Assembly: GCF_035920445.1 (NCBI RefSeq)
Contig: NZ_CP109162.1
Coordinates: 3,906,001-3,970,000, forward strand
Direction: 5' to 3'
DNA: 64,000 nucleotides
DNA from: Nocardia sp. NBC_01730
Lineage (GTDB): Bacteria > Actinomycetota > Actinomycetes > Mycobacteriales > Mycobacteriaceae
Below, piece after piece: positions 11,966 to 20,691 of this stretch. Positions within the stretch are counted from its first letter, which is position 1; the number at the start of each line of letters is the position of its first letter. The notes beneath the pieces are model-generated. The model was not told where the DNA came from. It did not search any database and saw only the letters and a program-made list of their open reading frames with translations. The position numbers and the translations under genes were made by a program.

Positions 11966-13072
11966 ATGAGTTTGGTTGTCGTGGGCCGCGTCGCGGCGAG
12001 CTTGGCGCTCGGCTCCGCCCTGCTGACCGGTTGCGCCCGGTTCGACGATTCGGCGTCCAGCCCGTTCACCCCGGAACCGACGCTGCACGGGGCCGAGATC
12101 GACCCGAAGAAACCGAGCCAGCCCCCCACCTCGACCACCCGGCCGAGCGGGCCGTGCATCGATCCGGACCCTGCGGTGGTGGCGACCTGCCTGGACACCA
12201 CCGGCGGTCTGGTCACCCTCGGCGACGGCGCCTTGGTCGCCGAGCGACGGACCGGACGCATCCTGAAGGTGGTCCCGGAGCAACCACCGGTGGAGATCGC
12301 CGAACTGGACGTGGACGGTTCGACCGACGGCGGGCTGAGCGATATCGCGCTCTCCCCCACCTACCGCGAAGACGGGCTGATGTACGCCTACATCACCACC
12401 GCTGGCGACAACCGGGTGGTCCGCATCGCGGAGGGTGGCCCGCCGAAGGACATTCTGACCGGAATCCCGAAGGGCTCCAGCGGAAATCGTGGCGCGATCG
12501 AGTTCGCCTCGCCCGACCAGATGCTCGTGCTGACCGGGAACGCGGGCGACCCGGGCGCCGCGGCATCCACATCCTCGCTCGCGGGCAAACTGCTGCGCGT
12601 GAACTCTCCGGCGGCAGGCCGTACGCCGGCTCCCGAGATCGCCGTCTCGGGCATCGGGATCGTCGGGGACGTGTGCCACGCCGGTGCGGACAGCATCTGG
12701 ATCACCGACCGCACCCCCACCGAGGACCGGCTGCAGCGGGTCGACGGCGCAGGCGCGGTCACCACCGCGTGGACCTGGCCCGACCGGCCCGGTGTCGCCG
12801 GTTGCGCGGCGGCCGTCGACGGTGTCGCGATCTCGCTGACCCGCGCGAAGGCCCTCGCCATCGCGGCCGCCGATCCGAACACCCATGCGGTCACCGCGGC
12901 GCCGACCTTGCTGGCGCAGGACAAGTACGGGCAGCTCGGCGGCGCGGCGGCCGGCGCCGACGGCACCGTCTGGGTGGCCACGGTCAACAAGACCGACGGA
13001 CAGCCGGGTCCGTTCGACGACCGCGTCGTCCGCATCCCACCACCACAGGCCGGTGGCGGCGGACCGGACTGA
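11966..13072 (+). CDS. lppZ: LppZ-like lipoprotein, PQQ-dependent sugar dehydrogenase/beta-propeller fold
   Basis: A 368-residue secreted lipoprotein. The N-terminus MSLVVVGRVAASLALGSALL is followed by the lipobox LTGC (Cys at about 23), then a Pro/Ser/Thr-rich linker. The rest fits the sorbosone/glucose dehydrogenase-like six-bladed propeller seen in LppZ (Rv3006): a first blade with LVAERRTGRILKV, and the typical GLSDIALSPTY segment. Catalytic activity is not demonstrated for this lipoprotein group. It lies next to doxX and converges on gatB, reproducing the mycobacterial Rv3005c-Rv3009c order. Its stop codon abuts a strong hairpin (13073-13119). Confidence 0.85.
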   Translation: MSLVVVGRVAASLALGSALLTGCARFDDSASSPFTPEPTLHGAEIDPKKPSQPPTSTTRPSGPCIDPDPAVVATCLDTTGGLVTLGDGALVAERRTGRILKVVPEQPPVEIAELDVDGSTDGGLSDIALSPTYREDGLMYAYITTAGDNRVVRIAEGGPPKDILTGIPKGSSGNRGAIEFASPDQMLVLTGNAGDPGAAASTSSLAGKLLRVNSPAAGRTPAPEIAVSGIGIVGDVCHAGADSIWITDRTPTEDRLQRVDGAGAVTTAWTWPDRPGVAGCAAAVDGVAISLTRAKALAIAAADPNTHAVTAAPTLLAQDKYGQLGGAAAGADGTVWVATVNKTDGQPGPFDDRVVRIPPPQAGGGGPD

Positions 13073-13119
13073 GCTGTGTTTGATTTGCAGCGCCGAAGGC
13101 ACTGCAAATTAAGCACAGC
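13073..13119 (+). terminator. Strong hairpin immediately after the lppZ stop codon
   Basis: A 22-nt arm starting GCTGTGTTTGATTTGCAG pairs with a 22-nt arm ending AAGCACAGC across a GAA loop; the mismatches are G-U compatible. It starts at the base after the TGA stop. No clear U-tract follows. It also forms the left end of the MITE-like element. Confidence 0.6.
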
Positions 13120-13185
13120 GCGGACGATCAATACCGCGCTGCCCCCCGCCCCCGATTCCGAGCGGAGCGAGACCGAGCATTGCCC

Positions 13186-13280
13186 GTTCGCGGCCCGGCT
13201 CGCGTCCGAGCGGCCGCCGCGTCCGCGACGAAGTCGCCAGCGGCGGCCGCTCGGACGCGAGCCATCAAGGGGCCGCGAAC
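13186..13280. repeat. Long nested inverted repeat inside the intergenic element
   Basis: Perfect 24-bp arms at 13197-13220 and 13240-13263 surround a 19-bp spacer that is itself partly palindromic (GCGAC...GTCGC). An outer 11-bp pair, GTTCGCGGCCC (13186-13196) and GGGCCGCGAAC (13270-13280), extends the stem past a 6-nt bulge. It could act as a bidirectional terminator between the convergent lppZ and gatB genes. Confidence 0.85.
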
Positions 13281-13346
13281 ACGCCGCGGCGCAGCCGCGG
13301 CCAAACAAACACAGCCGCGAACACGCGGCGCCGCAGGCGCTGCAAA

Positions 13347-14852
13347 TCAGATACAGCAGGCGAGTACCAGCTCGCGGACCCTGGCGGCGTCGGCTTGGCC
13401 CCGGGTTGCCTTCATGACGTCGCCGACGATCTTGCCCGCCGCCTGCACCTTGCCGGAGCGGATCTTCTCGGCGATGTCGGGGTTGGCGGCGAGGGCCTTT
13501 TCGACCTCGGCCTGCAGGGCGCTGTCGTCGCTGACCATGCCGAGCCCCTTGGCCTCGACGATCTGCGCCGGGTCGCCTTCTCCGGCCAGCACGTAGTCGA
13601 CGACCTGCTTGGCGACTTTGTTGTTGACTGTCTTCGCCTCGACCAGCTTGATCACCTCGGCGACCTGAACCGGACTGATCGGCAGGTCCTCCAGAGCGAC
13701 GTCGCGCTCCTTGGCCTTCTCGGTGAGGTAGGCGACCCACCAGGAGCGCGCCTCATTGGCCGGAGCGCCCGCGTCGACGGTCGCGATGATGAGATCGAGG
13801 GCGCCCGCGTTGACCAGGTCGCGCATCACCTCGTCGGACAAACCCCAGTCGGACTGGATGCGGGCGCGGCGCAGCCACGGGTACTCGGGGATGGTGCCGC
13901 GCAGCTGTTCCACCCAGTCCGCCGCGGGCGCGACCGGCTCCAGGTCGGGCTCCGGGAAGTATCGGTAGTCCTCGGCGGTCTCCTTGCGACGGCCGGGCGA
14001 GGTGGTGCCGTCGGCCTCGTGGAAGTGCCGGGTCTCCTGAACGATCGTGCCGCCGCCTGCGAGAATCGCCGCTTGGCGGCGCATTTCGAAACGCACCGCC
14101 ACCTCGACGCTTTTGAGCGAGTTGACGTTCTTGGTCTCGGTACGGGTGCCGAATTCCGTTGCGCCGACCGGCATCAGCGAGACGTTCGCGTCGCAGCGCA
14201 GCGAGCCCTGTTCCATCTTGACGTCGGACACGCCGAGCGCCTTCAGCAGATCACGCAAAGCGGTCACGTACGCCCGCGCCACCTCCGGAGCGCGCTCTCC
14301 CGCACCGGTGATCGGCTTGGTCACGATCTCGATCAGCGGAACGCCCGCCCGGTTGTAGTCCAGCAGTGAGTGGCTTGCGCCGTGGATGCGGCCGGTCGCG
14401 CCACCGACGTGCACCGACTTGCCGGTGTCTTCCTCCATGTGCGCGCGCTCGATCTCCACACGGAACGTGCTTCCGTCGTCGAGTATCACTTCCAGGTGCC
14501 CGTTCGTGGCTATCGGCTCGTCGTACTGGCTGATCTGGTAGTTCTTCGGCTGATCCGGGTAGAAATAGTTCTTGCGCGCGAACCGGCCCCACGGGGTGAT
14601 CGAGCAGTTCAGCGCGAGGCCGATCCGGATCGCCGACTCGACGGCCTTCTCGTTCACCACCGGCAGCGAGCCCGGCAGACCGAGGCACACAGGGCACACC
14701 TGGGTATTCGGCTCGGCGCCGAACTCGGTCGGGCAACCGCAGAACATCTTCGTCGCGGTGGACAGCTCGACGTGGACCTCCATGCCGAGCACCGGCTCGA
14801 ACCGGGCGAGAACATCCGAGTAATCCATCAGGTCGACCGTGGGTGCGCTCAT
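13347..14852 (-). CDS. gatB: Aspartyl/glutamyl-tRNA(Asn/Gln) amidotransferase subunit B
   Basis: A 501-residue GatB, starting at ATG 14852 ([18 protein letters not shown]); an upstream in-frame ATG at 14885 would add 11 unlikely residues. GatB is the tRNA-binding and kinase-like subunit of GatCAB, which amidates Glu-tRNA(Gln) or Asp-tRNA(Asn). Visible signatures are EVHVELST, the CGCP...CPVCLG zinc-binding cysteines, the [12 protein letters not shown] segment, and a C-terminal YqeY-like domain beginning near KERDVAL. The end, ACCI-stop, is encoded by the terminal repeat of the MITE-like element. Neither gatA nor gatC is in this window, unlike the mycobacterial gatC-gatA-pfkA-gatB run. Confidence 0.95.
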   Translation of the reverse strand: MSAPTVDLMDYSDVLARFEPVLGMEVHVELSTATKMFCGCPTEFGAEPNTQVCPVCLGLPGSLPVVNEKAVESAIRIGLALNCSITPWGRFARKNYFYPDQPKNYQISQYDEPIATNGHLEVILDDGSTFRVEIERAHMEEDTGKSVHVGGATGRIHGASHSLLDYNRAGVPLIEIVTKPITGAGERAPEVARAYVTALRDLLKALGVSDVKMEQGSLRCDANVSLMPVGATEFGTRTETKNVNSLKSVEVAVRFEMRRQAAILAGGGTIVQETRHFHEADGTTSPGRRKETAEDYRYFPEPDLEPVAPAADWVEQLRGTIPEYPWLRRARIQSDWGLSDEVMRDLVNAGALDLIIATVDAGAPANEARSWWVAYLTEKAKERDVALEDLPISPVQVAEVIKLVEAKTVNNKVAKQVVDYVLAGEGDPAQIVEAKGLGMVSDDSALQAEVEKALAANPDIAEKIRSGKVQAAGKIVGDVMKATRGQADAARVRELVLACCI

Positions 14853-14917
14853 GGCCATCAGTCTAGGTAAGCGCTCCCGCCGCACCGCAGGGGCTCTCGG
14901 CGTCCAGGAGCGGGGCG

Positions 14918-16300
14918 CTATTTCGTCGGAACCTGCTGCTGGAGCCAGTCGGTGACGTAGCTGAGCACCTCCGGGGAGATGGTGGTTTCGATCGAGCGGT
15001 ACTCGCTGAGGCGACCTGTTTCGGCGGGCTGCATCAGGTGGTTGAGTCCCGGGAAGACGTGGACGGTCGCGTCCGGGTCGGCGGCGAGGTGGTCGCGCAT
15101 CGGCTGCTCGCTCTGGGCGGCGGGAACTTGCAGGTCTTTGCCGCCGAAGAACGCGAGCACGGGGACGCGCACGGCGGCGAGGGCGGGAGCGGGATCGTAG
15201 GCGATGAGCGCCGCCAGGTACGGCGTGATCTGCGCGCCTACCTGCTCGTCCGGCACACGCTGGTCGGCGGGGAGGGAATCGTTGTGCTTGCGAGCCAGCT
15301 CCTTGGCGCCCGCGAGGTCGCCCGCCTTCAGTAGCGCGGCCAGCTCGCCGGTCTGGCGCACCTCGGTGTCGACCTGATCGGCGGGCTTGCCGTTCGCGGC
15401 GGCGATCAGGCGGGTCTGTTCGACGAGCACATCCGAGCCGGGGACGCCAGGACCGGCCATGAGGACGACGAACGCGACGCCGCTGTCCGGACGCGAGGCG
15501 ACAAGCGGCGCGAGGTAGCCGCCCTCGCTGTGGCCGAAGAGTCCGACATGGACCGAGTCGATATCAGGGCGGGAGCGCAGGTAGCTCACGCCCGCGGCGG
15601 CGTCGTTGGACAGGTCCGTGTAGTTCGCGTCGTCCAGCTTGCCGCCGGTACCGCCGACGCCGCGGTCGTCGGTGCGCAGCACGGCATAGCCCGCGCGGGT
15701 GAACGTGTCGGCCAGCAACAGGAACGGCTTGTGGCCCACGAGTTCTTCATTGCGGTCCTGCGGGCCGCTTCCAGTAATCATCAGGATGGCGGGGAACGGG
15801 CCGTTGCCCTGGGGCTCGGTCAGCGTGCCCGCGATGGTGATGTCGCCGCTGCGGTAGGTGACGTCCTCGGACTTGTACGAGAACGGCGGCTTCGGCTCTT
15901 GCGGACGCGCGAGCGCGGCGACCTTGCCGCGTTGCAACACGAGGGGGAAGCTCTGGCCGGACTGGGTGAAGTCACCACTGATCTTGTCGGATCCCGAGTC
16001 GTACTTCCCGCGGAACACCGGGTCGCCCGGGAAGTCGGCGATGGCGAACGACACCGAGTTCCGATCGGAGGTGACGTCTTTCAGCTGCGCGGCCGTCACC
16101 CCTTGCACCGGGATGTCGATGGTCGCGGTGCCCTTGTCGGTGAAGGTCACCCCGACTTCGAGCGGTTGACCGGGGGTCTGGATGGCGCCGTGCCAGTCGC
16201 CGGCGGTCGGCTCGGGTGGATTCGACTCCGAACCCGAGCACCCGGCCACCAGTGCCGCAATCACGAACAGAGCCAACGCGATCAGTCGCCCAGTACGCAT
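14918..16300 (-). CDS. Secreted alpha/beta-hydrolase lipoprotein
   Basis: A 460-residue protein. The start at ATG 16300 is chosen because it gives a clean lipoprotein signal peptide, [21 protein letters not shown] (Cys at about 21). Residues of roughly 35-140 form an N-terminal domain of the type found before bacterial peptidase S9/DUF-like hydrolases. The alpha/beta-hydrolase domain follows: the oxyanion region [13 protein letters not shown], the nucleophile elbow GHSEGG, a late acid in [10 protein letters not shown] and the catalytic His in [10 protein letters not shown]. It probably hydrolyses an ester or amide outside the membrane; the substrate is unknown. It lies between gatB and pfkA, which are adjacent in mycobacteria. 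Confidence 0.85.
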   Translation of the reverse strand: MRTGRLIALALFVIAALVAGCSGSESNPPEPTAGDWHGAIQTPGQPLEVGVTFTDKGTATIDIPVQGVTAAQLKDVTSDRNSVSFAIADFPGDPVFRGKYDSGSDKISGDFTQSGQSFPLVLQRGKVAALARPQEPKPPFSYKSEDVTYRSGDITIAGTLTEPQGNGPFPAILMITGSGPQDRNEELVGHKPFLLLADTFTRAGYAVLRTDDRGVGGTGGKLDDANYTDLSNDAAAGVSYLRSRPDIDSVHVGLFGHSEGGYLAPLVASRPDSGVAFVVLMAGPGVPGSDVLVEQTRLIAAANGKPADQVDTEVRQTGELAALLKAGDLAGAKELARKHNDSLPADQRVPDEQVGAQITPYLAALIAYDPAPALAAVRVPVLAFFGGKDLQVPAAQSEQPMRDHLAADPDATVHVFPGLNHLMQPAETGRLSEYRSIETTISPEVLSYVTDWLQQQVPTK

Positions 16301-16394
16301 GCTGCCACAGTACCGACGCCCCGACGACCACCCACCGAACTGACGTGGCACACGGCGCAAACGGACCGCCGTGATGTGACACTCAGCGAAACGG

Positions 16395-16802
16395 TCACAC
16401 CGAGACGACGGTCAGCACCTGCTCGAGCCCAAGGAAGTCTTTCGGGTTGCGGGTATATAGCGGCAGGCCATGTATCGAAGCAATTGCGCCGATCATCAGA
16501 TCGAATTTGCGCGGCTTCGGGCTTCTGCCGCCGACCGTGATCAAGCTGGCCATCAATGTGAACCGTCGGGCGGCATCGGCGGTGAAGGGCAATGCGTCGA
16601 AGGAGCTTTCGAACTCCTGGAGGCGTTCGGTGCGTAACAGCCGAACGGTAGCGTCGCGCGCCGAGGCAACCCCCAGCCCGAGTTCGGCGAGTGTCACGGT
16701 GCTGACTTTCGGCACGGCCGGAAGCTGATGATCCGGTATCTCATCGAAGTCGATCAGCACGCATGTGTCGAGGAGACCTGAGTCCCTGCGCTCACTGGTC
16801 AT
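16395..16802 (-). CDS. vapC: VapC-family PIN-domain toxin
   Basis: A 135-residue PIN-domain ribonuclease. The start is ATG 16802, which overlaps the end of the antitoxin gene by 11 nt, a usual sign of a coupled toxin-antitoxin pair. PIN features are LLDTCVLIDF (first acidic residue in the first strand), TLAELGLGV (conserved Glu), and KPRKFDLMIGAIAS with NPKDF at the C-terminal acidic cluster. VapC toxins cleave specific RNAs, often tRNA or rRNA, when free of VapB. The longer open frame starting at 16871 would include the antitoxin end and is rejected. Confidence 0.9.
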   Translation of the reverse strand: MTSERRDSGLLDTCVLIDFDEIPDHQLPAVPKVSTVTLAELGLGVASARDATVRLLRTERLQEFESSFDALPFTADAARRFTLMASLITVGGRSPKPRKFDLMIGAIASIHGLPLYTRNPKDFLGLEQVLTVVSV

Positions 16803-17049
16803 CGAGCCGGTCCTCCCCGAAGACCGCGTCCACCTGCGCACGTTCCTCGGCGCTCGAGCCAGCGCGGGCAAAGCGAGCGAGCCGTCGTTTCAACTCGGCG
16901 GTGGTGATCCCACGTGTCGGCGCCAACGGCCGCAGCTCACCCACAGGACGTCCATTGCGGGTGATGATGAAGTCTTCGCCGGCCTCGAGCGCATCCATCA
17001 CACCGGCACTTCCATTGCGCAGTTCGGCTTGGCTGATAGTCCTGGTCAC
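16792..17049 (-). CDS. vapB: VapB/Phd-type antitoxin
   Basis: An 85-residue antitoxin of the Phd/YefM fold: MTRTISQAELRNGSAGVMDA, then the typical FIITRNGRPVGELRP strand-turn-strand. The C-terminal half is charged and would wrap the toxin. The start is GTG at 17049. No clear Shine-Dalgarno precedes it, and a TATATT box lies about 6 nt upstream, so a leaderless transcript is possible. It is probably autoregulated through the inverted repeat just upstream. Confidence 0.88.
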   Translation of the reverse strand: MTRTISQAELRNGSAGVMDALEAGEDFIITRNGRPVGELRPLAPTRGITTAELKRRLARFARAGSSAEERAQVDAVFGEDRLDDQ

Positions 17050-17057
17050 GGCCTAAA

Positions 17058-17086
17058 TATAGCACTCGATGCTATACGAGGCTATA
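17058..17086 (-). promoter_or_regulatory. Putative vapBC promoter/operator
   Basis: A perfect inverted repeat, TATAGC-N7-GCTATA, lies at 17058-17076, with a third GCTATA half-site at 17081-17086, directly upstream of the vapB GTG. AT-rich boxes within it could serve as the -10. Such repeats are typical operators for VapB-VapC autoregulation. Operator function is inferred. Confidence 0.5.
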
Positions 17087-17109
17087 CGCCTATGTGGACA
17101 GCGCTGAGC

Positions 17110-18144
17110 TCAACCGAAGAACGCCTCCGCCTCGCGATAGCGCTCCGTGGGTACCCGCTTGAGCTGCTTGGTGGCTTCCGACAGCGGGACGAGATCGATG
17201 GTGGTGCCGTGCAGCGCGACCATCTGGCCGAAGTTGCCCGCGTGCACCGCCTCGGCGGCGTGCAGGCCGAAACGGGTGGCCAGCACCCGGTCGTAGGGGG
17301 TCGGGCTGCCGCCGCGCTGCACATGACCGAGCACGGTGGTGCGGACTTCCTTGCCGATGCGCCGTTCGATCTCCACGCCGAGCTGCTGGGCGACGCCGGT
17401 GAAACGCTCGTGGCCGAATTCGTCGATACCGCCCTCGCGCAACGTGAATCCGGAATCCGGCGCCGGGTGCGAGCCCTCGGCGACGACGCAGATGAAGTGC
17501 TTGTCGCCGCGCTGGAACCGCCGCTTGATCATGCCGCACACCTCGTCCACGTCGAACGGGACCTCAGGCACCAGGGTCAGGTGCGCGCCCGCCGCCATGC
17601 CGGCGTTGATCGCGATCCACCCCGCGTGGCGGCCCATCACCTCGACGAGCATCACGCGCTGGTGCGATTCCGCCGTGGTGTGCAGCCGGTCGATCGCCTC
17701 GCTGGCGATGCTCAGAGCGGTGTCGTGGCCGAAAGTGACGTCGGTGCAGTCGATGTCGTTGTCGATGGTCTTCGGGACGCCCACCACCGGGACTCCCTCG
17801 TCGGACAACCAGCTCGCGGCGGTGAGGGTGCCCTCGCCACCGATCGGGATCAGTGCTTCGATGCCGTTGTCGTCCAGGGTCTGTTTGATCCGGCCGAGGC
17901 CCGCCAACAGCACGTCGGGGTTGGTGCGGGCGGTGCCGAGAATGGTGCCGCCCTTGGTCAGCAGACGGTCGGTGCGGTCATCGTTGAGGATCTGGATCTT
18001 TCGGTCTTCCAGTAGGCCGCGCCAGCCGTCCTCGAAGCCGACGATCGCGTCTCCGTAACGGCCGTTCGCGGTGCGAACGATGGCGCGGATGACCGCGTTC
18101 AGTCCTGGGCAGTCTCCGCCTCCGGTCAAGACTCCGATGCGCAT
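17110..18144 (-). CDS. pfkA: 6-phosphofructokinase
   Basis: A 344-residue phosphofructokinase starting at ATG 18144 ([19 protein letters not shown]); the open frame extends upstream but only non-homologous sequence lies there. It phosphorylates fructose 6-phosphate in glycolysis. Motifs are GGGDCPG (nucleotide binding), [14 protein letters not shown] (the catalytic base Asp is the second) and MGRHAGWIA. The combination of Gly in GGEG and Lys in PKTIDND is the group III pattern shared with mycobacterial PfkA, which is ATP-dependent; donor preference here is inferred. It belongs to the conserved lppZ-gatB-pfkA block. Confidence 0.95.
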   Translation of the reverse strand: MRIGVLTGGGDCPGLNAVIRAIVRTANGRYGDAIVGFEDGWRGLLEDRKIQILNDDRTDRLLTKGGTILGTARTNPDVLLAGLGRIKQTLDDNGIEALIPIGGEGTLTAASWLSDEGVPVVGVPKTIDNDIDCTDVTFGHDTALSIASEAIDRLHTTAESHQRVMLVEVMGRHAGWIAINAGMAAGAHLTLVPEVPFDVDEVCGMIKRRFQRGDKHFICVVAEGSHPAPDSGFTLREGGIDEFGHERFTGVAQQLGVEIERRIGKEVRTTVLGHVQRGGSPTPYDRVLATRFGLHAAEAVHAGNFGQMVALHGTTIDLVPLSEATKQLKRVPTERYREAEAFFG

Positions 18145-18269
18145 GGCCGCTATCTTGCCCCCTATGTCCGATCCCAGCAGCCTCGACCCCATGAACGACG
18201 AGTGGACACCGGCCTGGTTCGAGGCCGAACGGACGACCGCCTTCGCGTTTCCGGGTGCGGCACCCGGGA

Positions 18270-19169
18270 TCAGGCCGCGCAGTTGCCGCCGGACAGCTCG
18301 TCGAGGTGCTGGGAGACGACCGTGGCCAGCTTGTCCACAGCGTTCATGCCGTCGCTGAACGCTCCCGAATCCGGCTGCACCGCCATCGCGATCGCGATCC
18401 GCCCCGACGGGGCGGTGACGATCCCGAACTGCCGCACCAGGTAGGCGCCCGAGGTGTCCGGTCCCCAGCCCCCCTTGAACTCGGCGCCACTCAACTCGCC
18501 GAGACCCCAGCGCTGGCTGGTGACGATCTGCTCCATCAGGCTGGTCACTCGCGCGGACTGCGGCAGACAGGGTAGCCGCGCGGCGAACCGCACCTGGTCG
18601 ACAAGTGACCACTCGGCTTGGCCGAAGGCCGAATGCTCGGGACGGGCACGGGTGGCGGGCACGGTGGTCTTGGTGTCGCCGCCTTCCCGCAGCACCGCCT
18701 GCACCGCCTCGGCCGCCTCCTGTCCGGTGCCGAGCGACTGCCACAGCACGTCGGCGGCGGCGTTGTCGGAGGCGGTGATCGCCGCCGAGGCGGCGTAGGT
18801 CGAGGCGCCCGGATTGCGGCGCAGCGCGGCGATGGTCAACGGCACCTTCATCGTCGACCACGCGGGACCGCTGGTCCAGTCGCCGAAGGAAACCAGCTGA
18901 TCGCCGCCGACCGGGATGACCGCCATCCCGATATGTCCGCGCACACCGGCTGCCAGCTCGGCAAAATCCGCGGCAAGCGTGCCGGGCACGGTGATGGACA
19001 GCCCCTTTTGATCGGTGCGCGCGGCGGCTTCTGTGATGGTCGGTGCGCTCGACACCGGATCATCGGCGCGGTCGGCTCCGCACCCCGACACGAGAAATGC
19101 GACAAGCGCCGCACAGCTCAATACTTTTCGAGCCTTGCGGAATCGATCAGTGAATATATATTGGCCCAT
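18270..19169 (-). CDS. Serine-hydrolase lipoprotein with class A beta-lactamase-like motifs
   Basis: A 299-residue protein. A basic N-region (FRKARK) and hydrophobic core end in the lipobox LVSGC, so it is an exported lipoprotein. The penicillin-binding/beta-lactamase fold motifs are in order: STMK (SxxK nucleophile, about residue 105), SDN (in [11 protein letters not shown]) and KGG (in EFKGGWGPD) in the usual KTG position. No clear class A Glu166 omega-loop motif was seen, so a cell-wall-related peptidase or inactive homologue is as likely as a true beta-lactamase. The start at 19169 has only a weak ribosome-binding site. It diverges from the PucR gene. Confidence 0.82.
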   Translation of the reverse strand: MGQYIFTDRFRKARKVLSCAALVAFLVSGCGADRADDPVSSAPTITEAAARTDQKGLSITVPGTLAADFAELAAGVRGHIGMAVIPVGGDQLVSFGDWTSGPAWSTMKVPLTIAALRRNPGASTYAASAAITASDNAAADVLWQSLGTGQEAAEAVQAVLREGGDTKTTVPATRARPEHSAFGQAEWSLVDQVRFAARLPCLPQSARVTSLMEQIVTSQRWGLGELSGAEFKGGWGPDTSGAYLVRQFGIVTAPSGRIAIAMAVQPDSGAFSDGMNAVDKLATVVSQHLDELSGGNCAA

Positions 19170-19341
19170 TTTCGCAGCGACCTCGTTGCACTCTCTATCT
19201 CATACGGCGTTTCGACACCGTACTTGGCCTTCTTGTCTCGTGCCCACTTCGTGGGGGAAAACGCGGCGGCCCGGGGCACAAGGGCAGCGTGGCGCACCCG
19301 CTACGCGTGCCGGGTCGGTTACGGGGAGTAGCGTCGGGCGC

Positions 19342-20547
19342 ATGGCAGCGCCGCGATCCCCTTTCTCCACAGCGGGCACACGGAAGCCAGCCGAAATGTG
19401 CCGCGCGGATGTCGCGGTGCTCACCCAGCGCCTGATGGCGGCGATCTTCACCGACAATCCGGAATGGACGGACTACACATCGGTCCCCCGCGCGGATCTG
19501 CGCGACGGTTGCCGGCGTTACCTCACCCGGATTCTCGAATTGCTGAGCGGTGAGGCGACAGATCCGGAGTCCGACGACGTCGCGGCGTCGATCGGCAGGC
19601 ACCGGGCCGAACAGGGAGTGCCGCTCGAGGCGATGCTGCGCACATTCCGGCTCGGCGGTCGAATCGTGTGGGAAGCATTGCTCGACAACGCCGAAACCGT
19701 CGATATCGAACCGCACGAGATCCGGGAGGCCGGCACCGCGATGTGGATGGTGATCGACGGATTGTCCTCGGCACTGTCCACGTCCTACCGCAACACCGAA
19801 CTCGAACAGGTACGCCGCGACGAGCGGCGCAGGCACGCACTGATCGAGGATCTTCTCGCCGGACGAGCCCACGACGCGACGTTTGCCGCACGGGCGGCGC
19901 GTGAGTTGAACCTGCCGGCCCACGGCGCCTACCTGGTGGTGGTCGCGGACACTCTCCCCGACGGGAGATCGGCACTCGCCGGGCCCGAAACCGTGCTTGC
20001 CTCGCTGCAGATCCGGTCGGTCTGGCACACCCGCGTGGACACTACGATCGGGCTGGTGTCGCTGGAGCAGCGCGACGCCTCAGCGGTGCTGCGTCACCTG
20101 CGCCCCCTGACCCGCGGCAGGGCGGCGTGCTCCTCCGCTGTTCCGGGGCTCGCCGAGGTGGGCGCGGGCCATTCGCTCGCGTTGATCGCGCTGGACACGC
20201 TGCCCACAAGCTCGACCGGTCTGGTGTCACTGGACGAGCGCTACCCCGAGGCCCTGCTGGTCCGTTCCCCTGACCTGACCAGGCTGCTGCTGACCCGCAG
20301 CCTCGGCCCGGTCCTGGAGTTACCTCCCAAGGACCGCGACGTCCTGATACAGACTCTCACGGCCTGGCTGGCGGAAAACTGCTCGGCGGCCAACGCCGCG
20401 CTGCACCTGCACTGCCATCGGAACACCGTGCTCAACCGGCTGCAACGTATCTCCAACCTGGTCGGTCGTCCGCTGGACGGGCAGCGGGCCTACCTCGAAC
20501 TCTCGCTCGCGCTGTCGGCTCTGAAACTCCCCGACCGCGCGGTCTGA
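19342..20547 (+). CDS. PucR-family transcriptional regulator (CdaR-type C-terminal HTH)
   Basis: A 401-residue regulator starting at ATG 19342 (MAAPRSPFSTAG). The N-terminal half holds the helical RsbT co-antagonist-like segment seen in many actinobacterial PucR proteins (RHRAEQGVPLEAMLRTFRLG). The C-terminus has the PucR HTH signature: LTAWLAENCSAANAALHLHC followed by HRNTVLNRLQRI. It lies 145 nt upstream of the dehydrogenase operon on the same strand, so it is a plausible local activator of that operon, responding to an unknown metabolite. Confidence 0.88.
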   Translation: MAAPRSPFSTAGTRKPAEMCRADVAVLTQRLMAAIFTDNPEWTDYTSVPRADLRDGCRRYLTRILELLSGEATDPESDDVAASIGRHRAEQGVPLEAMLRTFRLGGRIVWEALLDNAETVDIEPHEIREAGTAMWMVIDGLSSALSTSYRNTELEQVRRDERRRHALIEDLLAGRAHDATFAARAARELNLPAHGAYLVVVADTLPDGRSALAGPETVLASLQIRSVWHTRVDTTIGLVSLEQRDASAVLRHLRPLTRGRAACSSAVPGLAEVGAGHSLALIALDTLPTSSTGLVSLDERYPEALLVRSPDLTRLLLTRSLGPVLELPPKDRDVLIQTLTAWLAENCSAANAALHLHCHRNTVLNRLQRISNLVGRPLDGQRAYLELSLALSALKLPDRAV

Positions 20548-20691
20548 TTGGGCGCAGCGCCCATTCTCGCGCCGCTATTCCTGGGCTTTCGGGACATTGT
20601 TTGTGCATTCCGCGCCGACGAGACTCGTCCGCAATGCCCACGCCACAACCTCGGCGTGGCCGGATTCGTTCGAGACTGAGGAGCACCACGA

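Larger units (their letters stand above)
13073..13357. mobile_element. 285-bp MITE-like palindromic element filling the lppZ/gatB intergenic gap
   Basis: The two ends are inverted copies of a 22-bp motif with about 19 matches: 13073-13094, beginning GCTGTGTTTGATTTGCAG, and the reverse complement of 13336-13357, beginning GCTGTATCTGATTTGCAG. A third copy at 13098-13119 forms the hairpin with the left end. The interior carries a long nested palindrome (13186-13280) and further GC-rich hairpins. There is no coding capacity. The right end contains the gatB stop codon, so insertion may have remodelled the GatB C-terminus. The MITE/REP label is inference from structure. Confidence 0.5.

Noticed and set aside
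12388..13740. A 450-codon minus-strand frame crossing the lppZ-gatB junction
   Set aside because: It runs antisense to lppZ and out of frame through gatB; both genes have clear family motifs in other frames, and the GC-rich palindrome simply lacks stops.
18145..18861. Upstream extension of pfkA to a 583-residue protein
   Set aside because: Homology begins exactly at [14 protein letters not shown]; the extension is antisense-frame reading under the serine-hydrolase gene.
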